DNA of 64,000 nt, taken from Candidatus Uabimicrobium amorphum. GTDB lineage: Bacteria > Planctomycetota > Uabimicrobiia > Uabimicrobiales > Uabimicrobiaceae. Each line of letters starts with the position of its first letter. Position 1 is the stretch's first letter. The position numbers and the translations under genes were made by a program. This document shows, piece by piece, positions 53,898 through 62,649 of this stretch. The notes under the pieces are model-generated. The model ran no database searches. It was given only the letters and a program-made list of their open reading frames with translations, and was not told the DNA's origin. The stretch lies in contig NZ_AP019860.1 in the NCBI RefSeq assembly GCF_009002475.1, positions 5,594,501 through 5,658,500 on the forward strand. Reading direction: 5' to 3'.

Positions 53898-55324
53898 ATA
53901 TAGTCGCGGAGGATATTCACAAAATAGGGGTCATCAGGATATAAAGTTTTTTCGGTAAAACGACAATCTATTAGTGGATTGCGTATCTTTTCGTGATAAA
54001 GAAAAATTTCAAAGGCCCTAGCGAAGACTTCCGTATTCTGGCAATAGTAATCACAGTTAAACTTTTGGCGACTAAACCAACGTTTTTTCAAGACAGATCC
54101 CGAAGGTAATTTTTCTATATTTGTTGTGACTAAATCAACGTAAACATCTATTATATGGCGAAATGAAGCACCTTCACTGAGTAGTGTTTCATTTTCCCCA
54201 TGAGTGTAGTCAATTTGATGTGCCAGTTCATGTGCAAATGATTCTGGGTGGTCAATGGCAAAAATAGTGGCTTTTTCGCCGGGGAAATACAAACCATCGG
54301 CCCTGTGTTTCCCTAGTTTTTTTACTCGTAAAGAATGATCTCTTGCCTCGGGAATGGTAAAGCGATTGTGGAAGTCCATGAGATGCTTTTCTAAGATGAA
54401 AAAACGTTCGAGATCTGTGCTATTGTCTAGCTCTACATAGCCATAAAAATTCAAAAAAGCATTGTCTTTCATCACTGCCATCGTTTTTTTGAGAATATTT
54501 TTTTTGGTTTCAAAAACACGTGCATAACTACTGCGATCTTCTTCAACGCGTTTTTTTACCTTCACATACTGTAGGTGACGTATGATTTCTTGGCATACAA
54601 ACCACTTGTCCCAATCATCACCTATCTGCCCATAAAAAATATCACGATACTTATTGACTTGGTGCGTGTAGTGGGCTTTGTAACTCTCTCCCCAATAACG
54701 CTGAATTACCTTTTTCATATCTTCGGCAAAATTTGTGTCTATGGGAAGTTGTACCTCTATACTGTTTTTGTTCACCGCGACACAGTGTTTTGCCACCAAG
54801 TATTGAATTAAGTCGCTATTGTGTTGGGCAAAGTATCTAAGGCAGTGGTCTATATACTCTTCGGCAATGAAGGAAGTGTAGTCATATATTGTATGATATT
54901 CGCCTTTAAAGTGAGTCAAACGCCACGGCTTTTTGTGACAGTTCTTGGCAAAAGTGGCACGGCGTAAACTATAGGCAACAATGGTTTCTTTCGTGTTTCT
55001 TATTTCTATTTCAATAGGTTCTAAACGCTGAACCTCTTCCAGGTCAAGATTGTGTTGTTTGCAACATACCTTTAGTAGCGAAAACAAATAACAATGATAA
55101 TCGCTTATGGGATACAGTGGGCGAATGACAATATCCTCTTCTTGGATAATTTTCACCGCACGCTCTAACAACGAAAAATCTTTGCGCATGCGTTTGCGAA
55201 TAGCGATGTGTAATTTTTCGTATTGTTTTTGCTCACAATCACTTGTGCTTATTGTCAACTTTGTGCTATACAATATATCCATTTTTTGCAATAAACTGCT
55301 TGACTTCACATTATTTACCTGCAA
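53861..55324 (-). CDS. zincin-like protein with LPD1-type domain
   Basis: About 487 aa if TTG 55324 is used; GTG 55309 and ATG 55282 are also possible and none has a clear ribosome site. The C-terminal 130 residues contain FAIDHPESFAHELAHQIDY, with the metalloprotease motif HELAH (365-369), and TEVFARAFEIFLY. Together they match the LPD1 domain of large polyvalent proteins, known from phage and mobile-element proteins. The rest is helical and Tyr/Lys-rich without a known family. There is no signal peptide. A proteolytic role is likely but not shown. Confidence 0.65.
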   Translation of the reverse strand: MQVNNVKSSSLLQKMDILYSTKLTISTSDCEQKQYEKLHIAIRKRMRKDFSLLERAVKIIQEEDIVIRPLYPISDYHCYLFSLLKVCCKQHNLDLEEVQRLEPIEIEIRNTKETIVAYSLRRATFAKNCHKKPWRLTHFKGEYHTIYDYTSFIAEEYIDHCLRYFAQHNSDLIQYLVAKHCVAVNKNSIEVQLPIDTNFAEDMKKVIQRYWGESYKAHYTHQVNKYRDIFYGQIGDDWDKWFVCQEIIRHLQYVKVKKRVEEDRSSYARVFETKKNILKKTMAVMKDNAFLNFYGYVELDNSTDLERFFILEKHLMDFHNRFTIPEARDHSLRVKKLGKHRADGLYFPGEKATIFAIDHPESFAHELAHQIDYTHGENETLLSEGASFRHIIDVYVDLVTTNIEKLPSGSVLKKRWFSRQKFNCDYYCQNTEVFARAFEIFLYHEKIRNPLIDCRFTEKTLYPDDPYFVNILRDYIYSSVCPLISLQ

Positions 55325-55358
55325 ACTTATAGTAGTTCTAAATTAACATAAATTTAAC

Positions 55359-55386
55359 TTTACAATGCACCAATAATCTGTATACT
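55359..55386 (+). promoter_or_regulatory. predicted sigma-70-type promoter of the thioredoxin-like gene
   Basis: TTTACA (55359-55364), a 16-bp spacer and TATACT (55381-55386), about 50 bp before the ATG at 55439. Confidence 0.45.
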
Positions 55387-55438
55387 TTGGCGAATTTGTA
55401 AAGTTACATCTCTACAGTATTTTGAAAGGAATACACAC

Positions 55439-56029
55439 ATGAAAAAATTTATCATCCTGTTATTGTGTGTTTGTAGTGTGGCGTTGATTGCTGGTGAAAA
55501 AGCACCTGAATTTACCTTAACCGATGCAAATGGTAAAAGTCACTCTTTATCTGACTTCAAAGGCAAAGTAGTTGTTCTTGAGTGGACAAACTACAGATGT
55601 CCTTTTGTTGTAAAACACTACTCAGGCAAGAACATGCAAAATCTTCAAGAAAAATACACCAAAAAAGGTGTTGTATGGCTTTCTATCTGTTCTTCCGCTC
55701 CTGGAAAACAAGGCCACATGTCTGCCGCTGACGCAAAAAAAGCTGTTGAAAAAGCTGGTGCAAAACCAACCGCTTACCTAATTGATGCTGACGGCAAAGT
55801 TGGTAAAGCGTATGGAGCAAAAACAACTCCTCATATGTTTGTTGTTGGTGCCGATGGTAACTTCCTTTACAAGGGTGCCATTGACAGCATCCGTTCTGCA
55901 AAAGCATCTGACGTTGCAAAAGCACAAAACTTTGTTTCTCAGACTCTAGATGCAGTTATGGACAAAAAAGGCGAAGTTCCTGCAAGTACCAAATCTTACG
56001 GTTGTAGTGTAAAATACAACAAGAAGTAA
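55439..56029 (+). CDS. secreted thioredoxin-like (AhpC/TSA-type) protein
   Basis: A 196-aa exported protein with a signal peptide (to about residue 19, LIAGE). The thioredoxin fold starts APEFTLTDANGK, and the redox site reads NYRCPFV (Cys54), with one Cys where CxxC would be expected. The cis-Pro segment AKTTPHMFVVGADG and IDSIRSA follow the redoxin pattern. Good codon bias (many Ala, Lys) and a strong promoter suggest high expression. It may act as a periplasmic peroxiredoxin or disulfide carrier. A terminator follows. Confidence 0.88.
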   Translation: MKKFIILLLCVCSVALIAGEKAPEFTLTDANGKSHSLSDFKGKVVVLEWTNYRCPFVVKHYSGKNMQNLQEKYTKKGVVWLSICSSAPGKQGHMSAADAKKAVEKAGAKPTAYLIDADGKVGKAYGAKTTPHMFVVGADGNFLYKGAIDSIRSAKASDVAKAQNFVSQTLDAVMDKKGEVPASTKSYGCSVKYNKK

Positions 56030-56043
56030 TTCATTGAACCAAA

Positions 56044-56082
56044 CTAATATTTCACGGGTACCCCGTGAAATATTAGCTTTTA
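56044..56082. terminator. strong hairpin terminator between convergent genes
   Basis: CTAATATTTCACGGG (56044-56058) pairs without mismatch with CCCGTGAAATATTAG (56062-56076) around TAC. CTTTTAT follows on the plus strand. It ends the thioredoxin-like gene and can also block read-through from the convergent macro/TIR operon. Confidence 0.85.
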
Positions 56083-56083
56083 T

Positions 56084-57295
56084 CTAACTTTTTTCCTTCA
56101 AAATATCCGCCACTTTCTTCTCTAATTGTAGCAAACGTTCATTTGTTTTATCAACTTGTGTTTGTAAATTTTTCAATAGCGCCAAAATTTCGCTGTTGGC
56201 GCGTCGTTGTTCGTCTTTGTATGTAATTTGTTTACGCACTTGACGCAATTTACTTCCCTTTAGCTCTGCGATAATTTCCGCACACGCGTCTTTTAATTTT
56301 TCTGAATCGGCTTCGCGGCAATCAATATATTGTACCACTTTCATATATGTTGGTAACATGGCCGAGTATAGATAAATGGGAAACAATATGTTTTCTTCGG
56401 TATCGCGATCACGGTACAAAGCAATATTGAACTCTTCCTTACATACTTTTGAGTTTAGATAATCTTCGGAATAGACGGCAATTACTTTGCGACAAGAATC
56501 AAGCGCATCGTAAATTTGTTGCTGCCATGCACAACCGACATTTAACTCACGACGATCAATAAATATTTGTAGCTCACTATCGAGTTCCTTCAAAAAAGAA
56601 ACGATTTTGTTTGCCTGTTCGGAGTCTTGGTGGGAATAACTGACAAAAATGTCATACTTATGGTGCGAAACGTCTGAAGCTGTTTTGGGTTGGGTAAATT
56701 GATCATAGCGCTTTTTCAACTCAGGGAATATGCGATCGGCTTCGCGAATGTCTTTTTCGGTAAAAGCAGTTATTTTAAGGTGTTCAACAGGAAGGCCCAT
56801 ACTCAGCCAGTGTGCGGCCGCTTCGACTAAGGACGTTAGCACTTGTGATACTTTTGCACGACGTTTCCCTGTAGAGACTAGAGGCATTGCCACATTTTTT
56901 AGCTCGTTGTCATTACTTAAAAACGCAATCATACTCTGAAAGATATCTCCGATGACTTCAGCGATTTGCTGACGGATTTTTAATGGCTCGAAACACAGAA
57001 GTCTTTTAAAATTTACGGGGCAGCGCTCTTGATCGATCTCTTGGGAAATCCAACACGAAAAAGATTCGCGAAGATCTACCGCCTTATTGAGCGCGTGTCC
57101 GCCTACCGATACGTTTTTGTCTTCGAGAGCAGCAATTAGAGTTCCCTTTGATGGATCATACATCCCAGGGAAAGCGGAAACGACTAAGATATCTACATCT
57201 TCTTCTTTGGGGATTTCGCTCAGATCTCCATGAAAAAGTTGAATGTACCGTGGTTGTGAATTGTGATACACTGTGATCGAATCGATCATTTTCAT
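56084..57295 (-). CDS. macro-like/TIR domain protein, copy 1
   Basis: A 403-aa soluble protein. The N-terminal half (about 1-195) looks like a divergent macro domain: HGDLSEIP, VDILVVSAFPG, and VAMPLVSTGKRRAKVSQVLTSLVEAAAHWL, which fits the second ADP-ribose loop and its helix, though the classic NAAN and GGG are missing. The TIR domain (about 213-345; YDIFVSYSHQD, ALDSCRKVIAVYSEDYLNSKVCKEEFNIAL) carries a Glu pair (287-288) at the place of the NADase glutamate. A coiled coil ends it. GGAG of its ribosome site overlaps the stop of the paralogue just upstream, so the two are cotranscribed. Confidence 0.82.
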   Translation of the reverse strand: MKMIDSITVYHNSQPRYIQLFHGDLSEIPKEEDVDILVVSAFPGMYDPSKGTLIAALEDKNVSVGGHALNKAVDLRESFSCWISQEIDQERCPVNFKRLLCFEPLKIRQQIAEVIGDIFQSMIAFLSNDNELKNVAMPLVSTGKRRAKVSQVLTSLVEAAAHWLSMGLPVEHLKITAFTEKDIREADRIFPELKKRYDQFTQPKTASDVSHHKYDIFVSYSHQDSEQANKIVSFLKELDSELQIFIDRRELNVGCAWQQQIYDALDSCRKVIAVYSEDYLNSKVCKEEFNIALYRDRDTEENILFPIYLYSAMLPTYMKVVQYIDCREADSEKLKDACAEIIAELKGSKLRQVRKQITYKDEQRRANSEILALLKNLQTQVDKTNERLLQLEKKVADILKEKS

Positions 57296-57307
57296 TGGTC
57301 AGTTCTC

Positions 57308-58504
57308 CTACTCACTATCGAAAACGCGTTTGTATAATTTGTCCAATTTATGTTGCATGTCGTTTAACTTGTCGGTTGTCGTACTCATTTGTGCTTGCAG
57401 TTCGCGAATCAAAGAATATACATCATCTTTGTTTGAGCTTTGTGTTGTTGTCACGCCGCTGAGTTTTTGTGAACTTTCGTCACTAATAATTTTTTTGCAG
57501 GCAACGCGCAGTTTATTTTGATCTCCCTCACGACAATCTATGTATTGCAAAACTTTCATATATGTGGGCAAAGCGGCACTGTAAAGATATATGGGGAATA
57601 ACACATTTTCTTCGCGATCGCGATCGCGATACAGGGCAATATTGAATTCTTCTTTACATACCTTAGAATTGAGATAATCTGTAGAATAAAGAGCCACTAC
57701 CTTACGGCACGAATCTAGAGCATCATAGATTTGTTGTTGCCATGCGCAGCCCACGTCGAGTTCCTTACGGTCGATAAAAATGCGCAATTTGTCGTCGAGC
57801 TCTTTTAGCAAAGATACCAAGTGGTTGGCTTCTGCCGTGTTTTGATGCGAATAGCTAATGAAAATATCATACTGATAGCTGTCGTCTTTTGATTTTTCCT
57901 TAAGAGGAGCTTGTTGGTGATATTTTTCTTTGAGTTGTGAGAAAACATCCATTGCCTCGTCAACACTTGATTGGTTGTAAATGGCAATTTTGATACGTTT
58001 TACCGGTAAGCCCATGCCAAGCCAGTGTGCCGCCGCTTCGACAAGAGCTGTGAGGATTTCGTTTTTGGAAGCTCGTTGACTACCTGTGGCAACTAAAGGC
58101 ATTGCCACATCCTGTAGCGATTCGCTATTGCTCAAAAATGCGATAAGACTTTGGAAGATGTCTCCAATGACTTCCGGGACGTGTTGTTCGCGCTTCCTAG
58201 GCTCAAAACATAAGATTTTTTTGAAATTGACACCCTTGTTCTCTACTTCTTTCGATAACCAGCACGAAAAGGTGTCGCGAAGATCCGATTCTTTATCTTT
58301 TGCTAATTTTCCTACAGATACCCCTTGATCTGACAGTGCCCCAATTAAAGTTCCCGGAACTTCGTTGTAGTCTCCAGGAAAAGAGGAAACCACCAATATG
58401 TCCACGGCGTCTTTATCGGGGATTTGACTTAAATCTCCTTTGTGCAGCTCGATAAAGCGCGGTTCGGAGTTGTGGTATACCGCAATGTTATTGATAAGTT
58501 GCAT
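57308..58504 (-). CDS. macro-like/TIR domain protein, copy 2
   Basis: A 398-aa paralogue of its downstream neighbour with the same order: divergent macro-like domain, TIR domain and C-terminal coiled coil. The TIR parts share long identical runs (GCAWQQQIYDALDSCRKV; DYLNSKVCKEEFNIALYRDR), while the macro-like parts differ much more. TIR domains of bacteria often cleave NAD+ or make cyclic ADP-ribose signals in defence. A linked ADP-ribose-binding fold would suit sensing or control of that product, which is inference. First gene of the two-gene operon. Confidence 0.82.
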   Translation of the reverse strand: MQLINNIAVYHNSEPRFIELHKGDLSQIPDKDAVDILVVSSFPGDYNEVPGTLIGALSDQGVSVGKLAKDKESDLRDTFSCWLSKEVENKGVNFKKILCFEPRKREQHVPEVIGDIFQSLIAFLSNSESLQDVAMPLVATGSQRASKNEILTALVEAAAHWLGMGLPVKRIKIAIYNQSSVDEAMDVFSQLKEKYHQQAPLKEKSKDDSYQYDIFISYSHQNTAEANHLVSLLKELDDKLRIFIDRKELDVGCAWQQQIYDALDSCRKVVALYSTDYLNSKVCKEEFNIALYRDRDREENVLFPIYLYSAALPTYMKVLQYIDCREGDQNKLRVACKKIISDESSQKLSGVTTTQSSNKDDVYSLIRELQAQMSTTTDKLNDMQHKLDKLYKRVFDSE

Positions 58505-58615
58505 GAAATATTCCTTAATGGTTTTGTGATGTAGTCAATAAAATATACCACACTATTGCAACACCACATAATATTAATGCATCTTTCGCGAAGAGTTGTG
58601 GGCGTTTGCGTTTTA

Positions 58616-60109
58616 TTACTTACGAACCTCTTCGATGTTTTGCAGCGCGTAATCACAAAATTCTGCCATCAAGAGCTGTGCATTGTCTTGGTGTTTTTCT
58701 TTAAGCTCTTTTATGATGGAGATCGCAGAAGAAGAGTTTGGGGCCATTTCTTTACCCAATATGTAAACAATTGTGCGTTTGTCACTGTCTTGGTATTTGT
58801 CGCTTTGCAAAATAGTGATAAATTTTGCCACAACTTCTTTACGTTTATTGGCAAATTTACTAATTTCCCATAAGCTACTATTTAAAATATATGGTTTTGG
58901 GTGATCGGGAGTACTTATGTTTGCCATTAAATGATCAAAGTACACTTGTGATTGTTTTTCGATCATGAGTTTTTTAAAGTGCTCATTCGCGAATGATTTG
59001 CGCTTTTTAAAAGCCTTTTCTAAAGCGGTTAGCAGCTTGTTTTGGTCGACTATCTTTAGAAATACTTGCTGGAGATCATCGAGTAACTCCGGAGATTTTG
59101 CACCGGCAACTACTTCAATAGCTTGTGGATCATCAGGAACAATGTGTAAAAGGGCCATCGCCAATTCTACACTGTAGGTGTCCCACGAATCACCTGCGAG
59201 AATTTCTTTGATCTTGGCTTGGAGTTTTTTCGACAATGGTTTGGCTTTGTCTTTTAGTATAGCGGCGGTGCGCATAATGTCGTCGCTGTAATCTTGTGGA
59301 TCACCCTCAATAGCTTTTTCCAACAAAGTTAATATATATGGAATTTCGTCTGGCTTCGCGGTATGTGCAAGTGCAGGTAATGTCGCTTCATGGGGACCAA
59401 TTTCACTAAAGGGAATTTGGCGAAGAACGGCAAATATTTTTCCCTTCTCACTTGTAGTGTAGTGGGGAAGTGCTTGTAGGTATAGATGATGACCGCTAGA
59501 GCGAAGATCATCGACGACTTCTTTGGCTCCAAACTTTTCGCGATCCACATGACGCTTTAGTATTTTGGCCTTTACTTGGTGACTATTTGTCGCATAAAAG
59601 GCCGCATCTACACGTATGATACCATTTTTATAAGCTTCATAAATATATGCTGCGGTCTCTTTTTCCGGAAGTTGTTTTAATATATCAGAAGCAATACCGC
59701 GATATTTCTTATCGGAGAGCAGTCCGATAAATCTTTCGGCATATTCGATACGTCGTGGAGTTTCGATATATTTTTTTATAATGGCGAGGATTCCTGTGCA
59801 CTCTAATTCTTTTTGCCATAATTCATTTTGCAACTTCTCTAGATTTTTTATTTTATTCTTTTTTCTAATCTGTAATGTCAGTCTGAGCGAAGTGTACTCA
59901 TGGTAATGGTCCTCAAACCTTTGTAATAAAAACCCAGTAACCGCAAGTTGCTCATGATCGGAGAGTAAAGCTAATCGTAGTATAGCTCCTGATGGTTTGT
60001 CACTAAACAAATCGTCGACGATTTGTGTGGCTTTTGATTGCGAAATGAATAGAGATGCACCACCGACTACGATGACGCCTACGATGATTAGGAGTGGTAA
60101 ATTTTTCAC
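58616..60109 (-). CDS. membrane-anchored helical-repeat protein of unknown function
   Basis: A 497-aa protein with a GTG start, GGGA 5 nt upstream. An N-terminal anchor (LPLLIIVGVIVVGGASLFI) is followed by an all-helical body with HEAT/ARM-like spacing (LLSDHEQLAVTGFLLQRF, LKQLPEKETAAYIYEAYKNG, LPALAHTAKPDEIPYILTLLEKA). No catalytic motif is seen. It probably binds proteins at the outer face of the inner membrane. It follows the kinase-TPR gene by 42 bp on the same strand and is likely cotranscribed with it. Confidence 0.65.
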   Translation of the reverse strand: MKNLPLLIIVGVIVVGGASLFISQSKATQIVDDLFSDKPSGAILRLALLSDHEQLAVTGFLLQRFEDHYHEYTSLRLTLQIRKKNKIKNLEKLQNELWQKELECTGILAIIKKYIETPRRIEYAERFIGLLSDKKYRGIASDILKQLPEKETAAYIYEAYKNGIIRVDAAFYATNSHQVKAKILKRHVDREKFGAKEVVDDLRSSGHHLYLQALPHYTTSEKGKIFAVLRQIPFSEIGPHEATLPALAHTAKPDEIPYILTLLEKAIEGDPQDYSDDIMRTAAILKDKAKPLSKKLQAKIKEILAGDSWDTYSVELAMALLHIVPDDPQAIEVVAGAKSPELLDDLQQVFLKIVDQNKLLTALEKAFKKRKSFANEHFKKLMIEKQSQVYFDHLMANISTPDHPKPYILNSSLWEISKFANKRKEVVAKFITILQSDKYQDSDKRTIVYILGKEMAPNSSSAISIIKELKEKHQDNAQLLMAEFCDYALQNIEEVRK

Positions 60110-60151
60110 GTATTCCCGCTTTCTAAATGAATTGTACCGGTAAAAGACAAA

Positions 60152-62569
60152 TTACTTGTTTTTTAACTGTTGCATTTTTCGTAAGTGATATTGCGCTTTC
60201 TTGTATTTACCTAACGCTTGATAGCATTGGTAGAGTCCTTTATGTGACTTCCAGTTAGGCGAAATAGCGGTAGCACTTTGAAAGTCTTTTATCGCAGGTT
60301 TATATTTTTCTAGAGATAAATATACAAGTCCTCGGTTCATATAAACGATAAAAAATCGTGGGTTAATTTGTAAAGCTTTATTAAAGTCTGCTTCGGCTTC
60401 TTTGTACTTTTTTAAATTACAATACACAAGTGCGCGACCAGCATATGCGTTGGCGAAGTTAGGTTCTAAACGAATGGCTTGGCTGTAATCAGATATGGCT
60501 TCTTGATATTTCTGAGACATGTAGTAAATATTACCGCGATTGCTGTACGCTTGCATGTAATCGTCGTTTAATTTGATCACTTGGGAATAGTCGGCAAAAG
60601 CTTTATCGAATTGTTGCCAATTGCGATATAGGTCGCCTCGACAGTAGTAAGCGTACCAAAATGTAGGTTTTAGTTGCAGGGCTTTATTGTAGTCACGTAA
60701 GGCTAGTGAATAGTTTTTTAAAGCTTGATAAATAATACCTCTTGTATTGTAGGCAGTTTCTGAGTTAGGCCTTAGCTGAATCGCTGCGTTAGCATCTTGC
60801 AATGCTTTTTCGTAGTTTTTAAAATTTTCGTACACGAGAGCACGGTTCTCATAGGCTTTTCCATATTGGGAATTTATTTTTATTACTTTATCAAAATCAG
60901 TGAAGGCTCGCGTGTAGTCTTTAATATCTTTGTAAACAAGTCCCCTATTGTAGTAGATTTCAAAGTTTTTTGGATTTATCGCAATGGCAGTGTTGAAGTC
61001 TTGTATGGCTCGCGTATAATCTTTGAGTTCCTTGTAAGCGAGTCCTCTATTGTTGTAAGTTTCAGAGTTTTTTGGATTTATCTTAATGGCCGCGTTGAAG
61101 TCTTGTACGGCTTTTTTATATTGCTTTAAGTTGCAATAAAGTATTCCACGATTATTATACCCCTTTGGGTCTTGGGGGTTGGTTTGTAACTGTTCGTTGT
61201 AGTATTGCATGCCTTTTTGTAAGTCGCCGCTTTGTGAACTTACATACGCTTTCAAAAAACTCCAATTTTCATCTTCGCCAAATTCTTCGACATCTTGAAA
61301 AATTTTTGAAAACAATTGCGCGAATTCTTTATCGTTTTGCAAAACTTTGTGCTTTTGTAGCGAACGGTCTAATGCACTCATGACTTTGTTTAGAGAGCGT
61401 CTGATTTGGTTCTTTTGTTTTTCTGCTTTTACTCGGGCGCGATCAGCATCAATGGATTGTTTTTCCGCTCTTACTCTAGCACGATCCGCATCAATGGAAT
61501 AGTGGATGACCATGACCAAAGAACAGCACAAAATACTTATAATGGTTGCCAAACTAATAAACGTTGTTTTATAACGCTTTGCGAGACTGACGAAAAAGTT
61601 CCATGCGGTATATTTTTTAGCAATAATGGGTTGATTGCTTTGTAAATTTCGCAGCTCGCGGGCCAACTGTTTGAAGTTTTGGTAGCGGCGTTGTGGCTTT
61701 TTGTCAAGGCATTTTAAGCACACCGCTTCAAAATAAGGAGAAATGCTGGGATTCATGCGACGCGGTGGAATGGGATCGTTGCGTATTATTTGAAAACAAA
61801 TTTCGTGAAAGGAATCTCCTTGGTAAGGGGTTTGATACGTCAAAGCCTCATACATTGTTACACCAAGAGAATATATATCACTTTGTTGTGAGGGGTTTCC
61901 GTCGAGTTGTTCTCTGGACATGTATAGCACGGTTCCTACGAATCCCCCGGGGATTGACATGCTTTGGCTTTTGTCTGTGGAAACTTTGGCCAAACCAAAA
62001 TCCATCACCTTTGGTTCCCCTTGGCGAGTCATCATGATATTCGAAGGTTTTATATCGCGGTGTAGAACTTTTTGCCTATGTGCATGAGAAAGTGCTTCAC
62101 ATACTTTTATCAGCACTTGTAGCAAAAATTTCGGCGGTACTTTTTTGGCTCTAATAAGATCTTCTAATGTAAAGCCGTCTATGTATTCCATGGTCAAATA
62201 CGATTGCGGTGCGTCCCCAAAATCATACAAACGCACGATATTGGGATGATCTAGTTGGGTCATGATTGCCGCTTCACGCATAAACCTTTTGATTTCATTG
62301 CGATCTTTTTCTAACATGACTTTGAGAGCGACAAAACGCTGAAATTTTTGATCGAAAGCCTTGTAGACAATTCCCATTCCACCACGGCCAAGCTCTCCGT
62401 GGATAATATAACGGCCAAAGTGTTGACCTGTCTGAATTACTTGGTAATTTTCTTGTTCGTTTGTGGACATGTTGCTAGGGATTTTCGTTGGCGAAGGTCG
62501 TATAGTCTCAGCACGATAAGCAACATGTGGGTTTTTACCGGTATTATTTTTTTGTTTACGATGATCCAT
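60152..62569 (-). CDS. membrane-anchored Ser/Thr kinase with TPR repeats
   Basis: About 805 aa from ATG 62569, which has AGGAAAG 3-4 nt upstream; longer starts lack a ribosome site. The kinase domain has GRGGMGIVYKA, VALKVM, HRDIKPSNI and MDFGLAK. In the P+1 region GTVLYMSREQ has Arg where Pro is usual. A transmembrane helix (TFISLATIISILCCSLVMVI) is followed by two copies of a 14-residue coiled-coil unit (SIDADRARV-RAEKQ) at 61415-61498. About nine TPRs with NRG/YNNRG signatures then run to the C-terminus. The neighbouring TPR protein at the window end is a paralogue. Confidence 0.93.
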   Translation of the reverse strand: MDHRKQKNNTGKNPHVAYRAETIRPSPTKIPSNMSTNEQENYQVIQTGQHFGRYIIHGELGRGGMGIVYKAFDQKFQRFVALKVMLEKDRNEIKRFMREAAIMTQLDHPNIVRLYDFGDAPQSYLTMEYIDGFTLEDLIRAKKVPPKFLLQVLIKVCEALSHAHRQKVLHRDIKPSNIMMTRQGEPKVMDFGLAKVSTDKSQSMSIPGGFVGTVLYMSREQLDGNPSQQSDIYSLGVTMYEALTYQTPYQGDSFHEICFQIIRNDPIPPRRMNPSISPYFEAVCLKCLDKKPQRRYQNFKQLARELRNLQSNQPIIAKKYTAWNFFVSLAKRYKTTFISLATIISILCCSLVMVIHYSIDADRARVRAEKQSIDADRARVKAEKQKNQIRRSLNKVMSALDRSLQKHKVLQNDKEFAQLFSKIFQDVEEFGEDENWSFLKAYVSSQSGDLQKGMQYYNEQLQTNPQDPKGYNNRGILYCNLKQYKKAVQDFNAAIKINPKNSETYNNRGLAYKELKDYTRAIQDFNTAIAINPKNFEIYYNRGLVYKDIKDYTRAFTDFDKVIKINSQYGKAYENRALVYENFKNYEKALQDANAAIQLRPNSETAYNTRGIIYQALKNYSLALRDYNKALQLKPTFWYAYYCRGDLYRNWQQFDKAFADYSQVIKLNDDYMQAYSNRGNIYYMSQKYQEAISDYSQAIRLEPNFANAYAGRALVYCNLKKYKEAEADFNKALQINPRFFIVYMNRGLVYLSLEKYKPAIKDFQSATAISPNWKSHKGLYQCYQALGKYKKAQYHLRKMQQLKNK

Positions 62570-62605
62570 ATACTTTCCTGACAAACAATAAAGCATTTTG
62601 CTAAA

Positions 62606-62633
62606 CAACAAAATAGCTCATTTTTTCATGAGC
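62606..62633 (-). terminator. probable intrinsic terminator of the TPR gene
   Basis: On the minus strand GCTCAT (62633-62628), a 6-nt A-rich loop and ATGAGC (62621-62616) are followed by TATTTTGTT. It lies 17 bp after the stop at 62650. Confidence 0.55.
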
Positions 62634-62649
62634 AAGATTCACCATAGTG

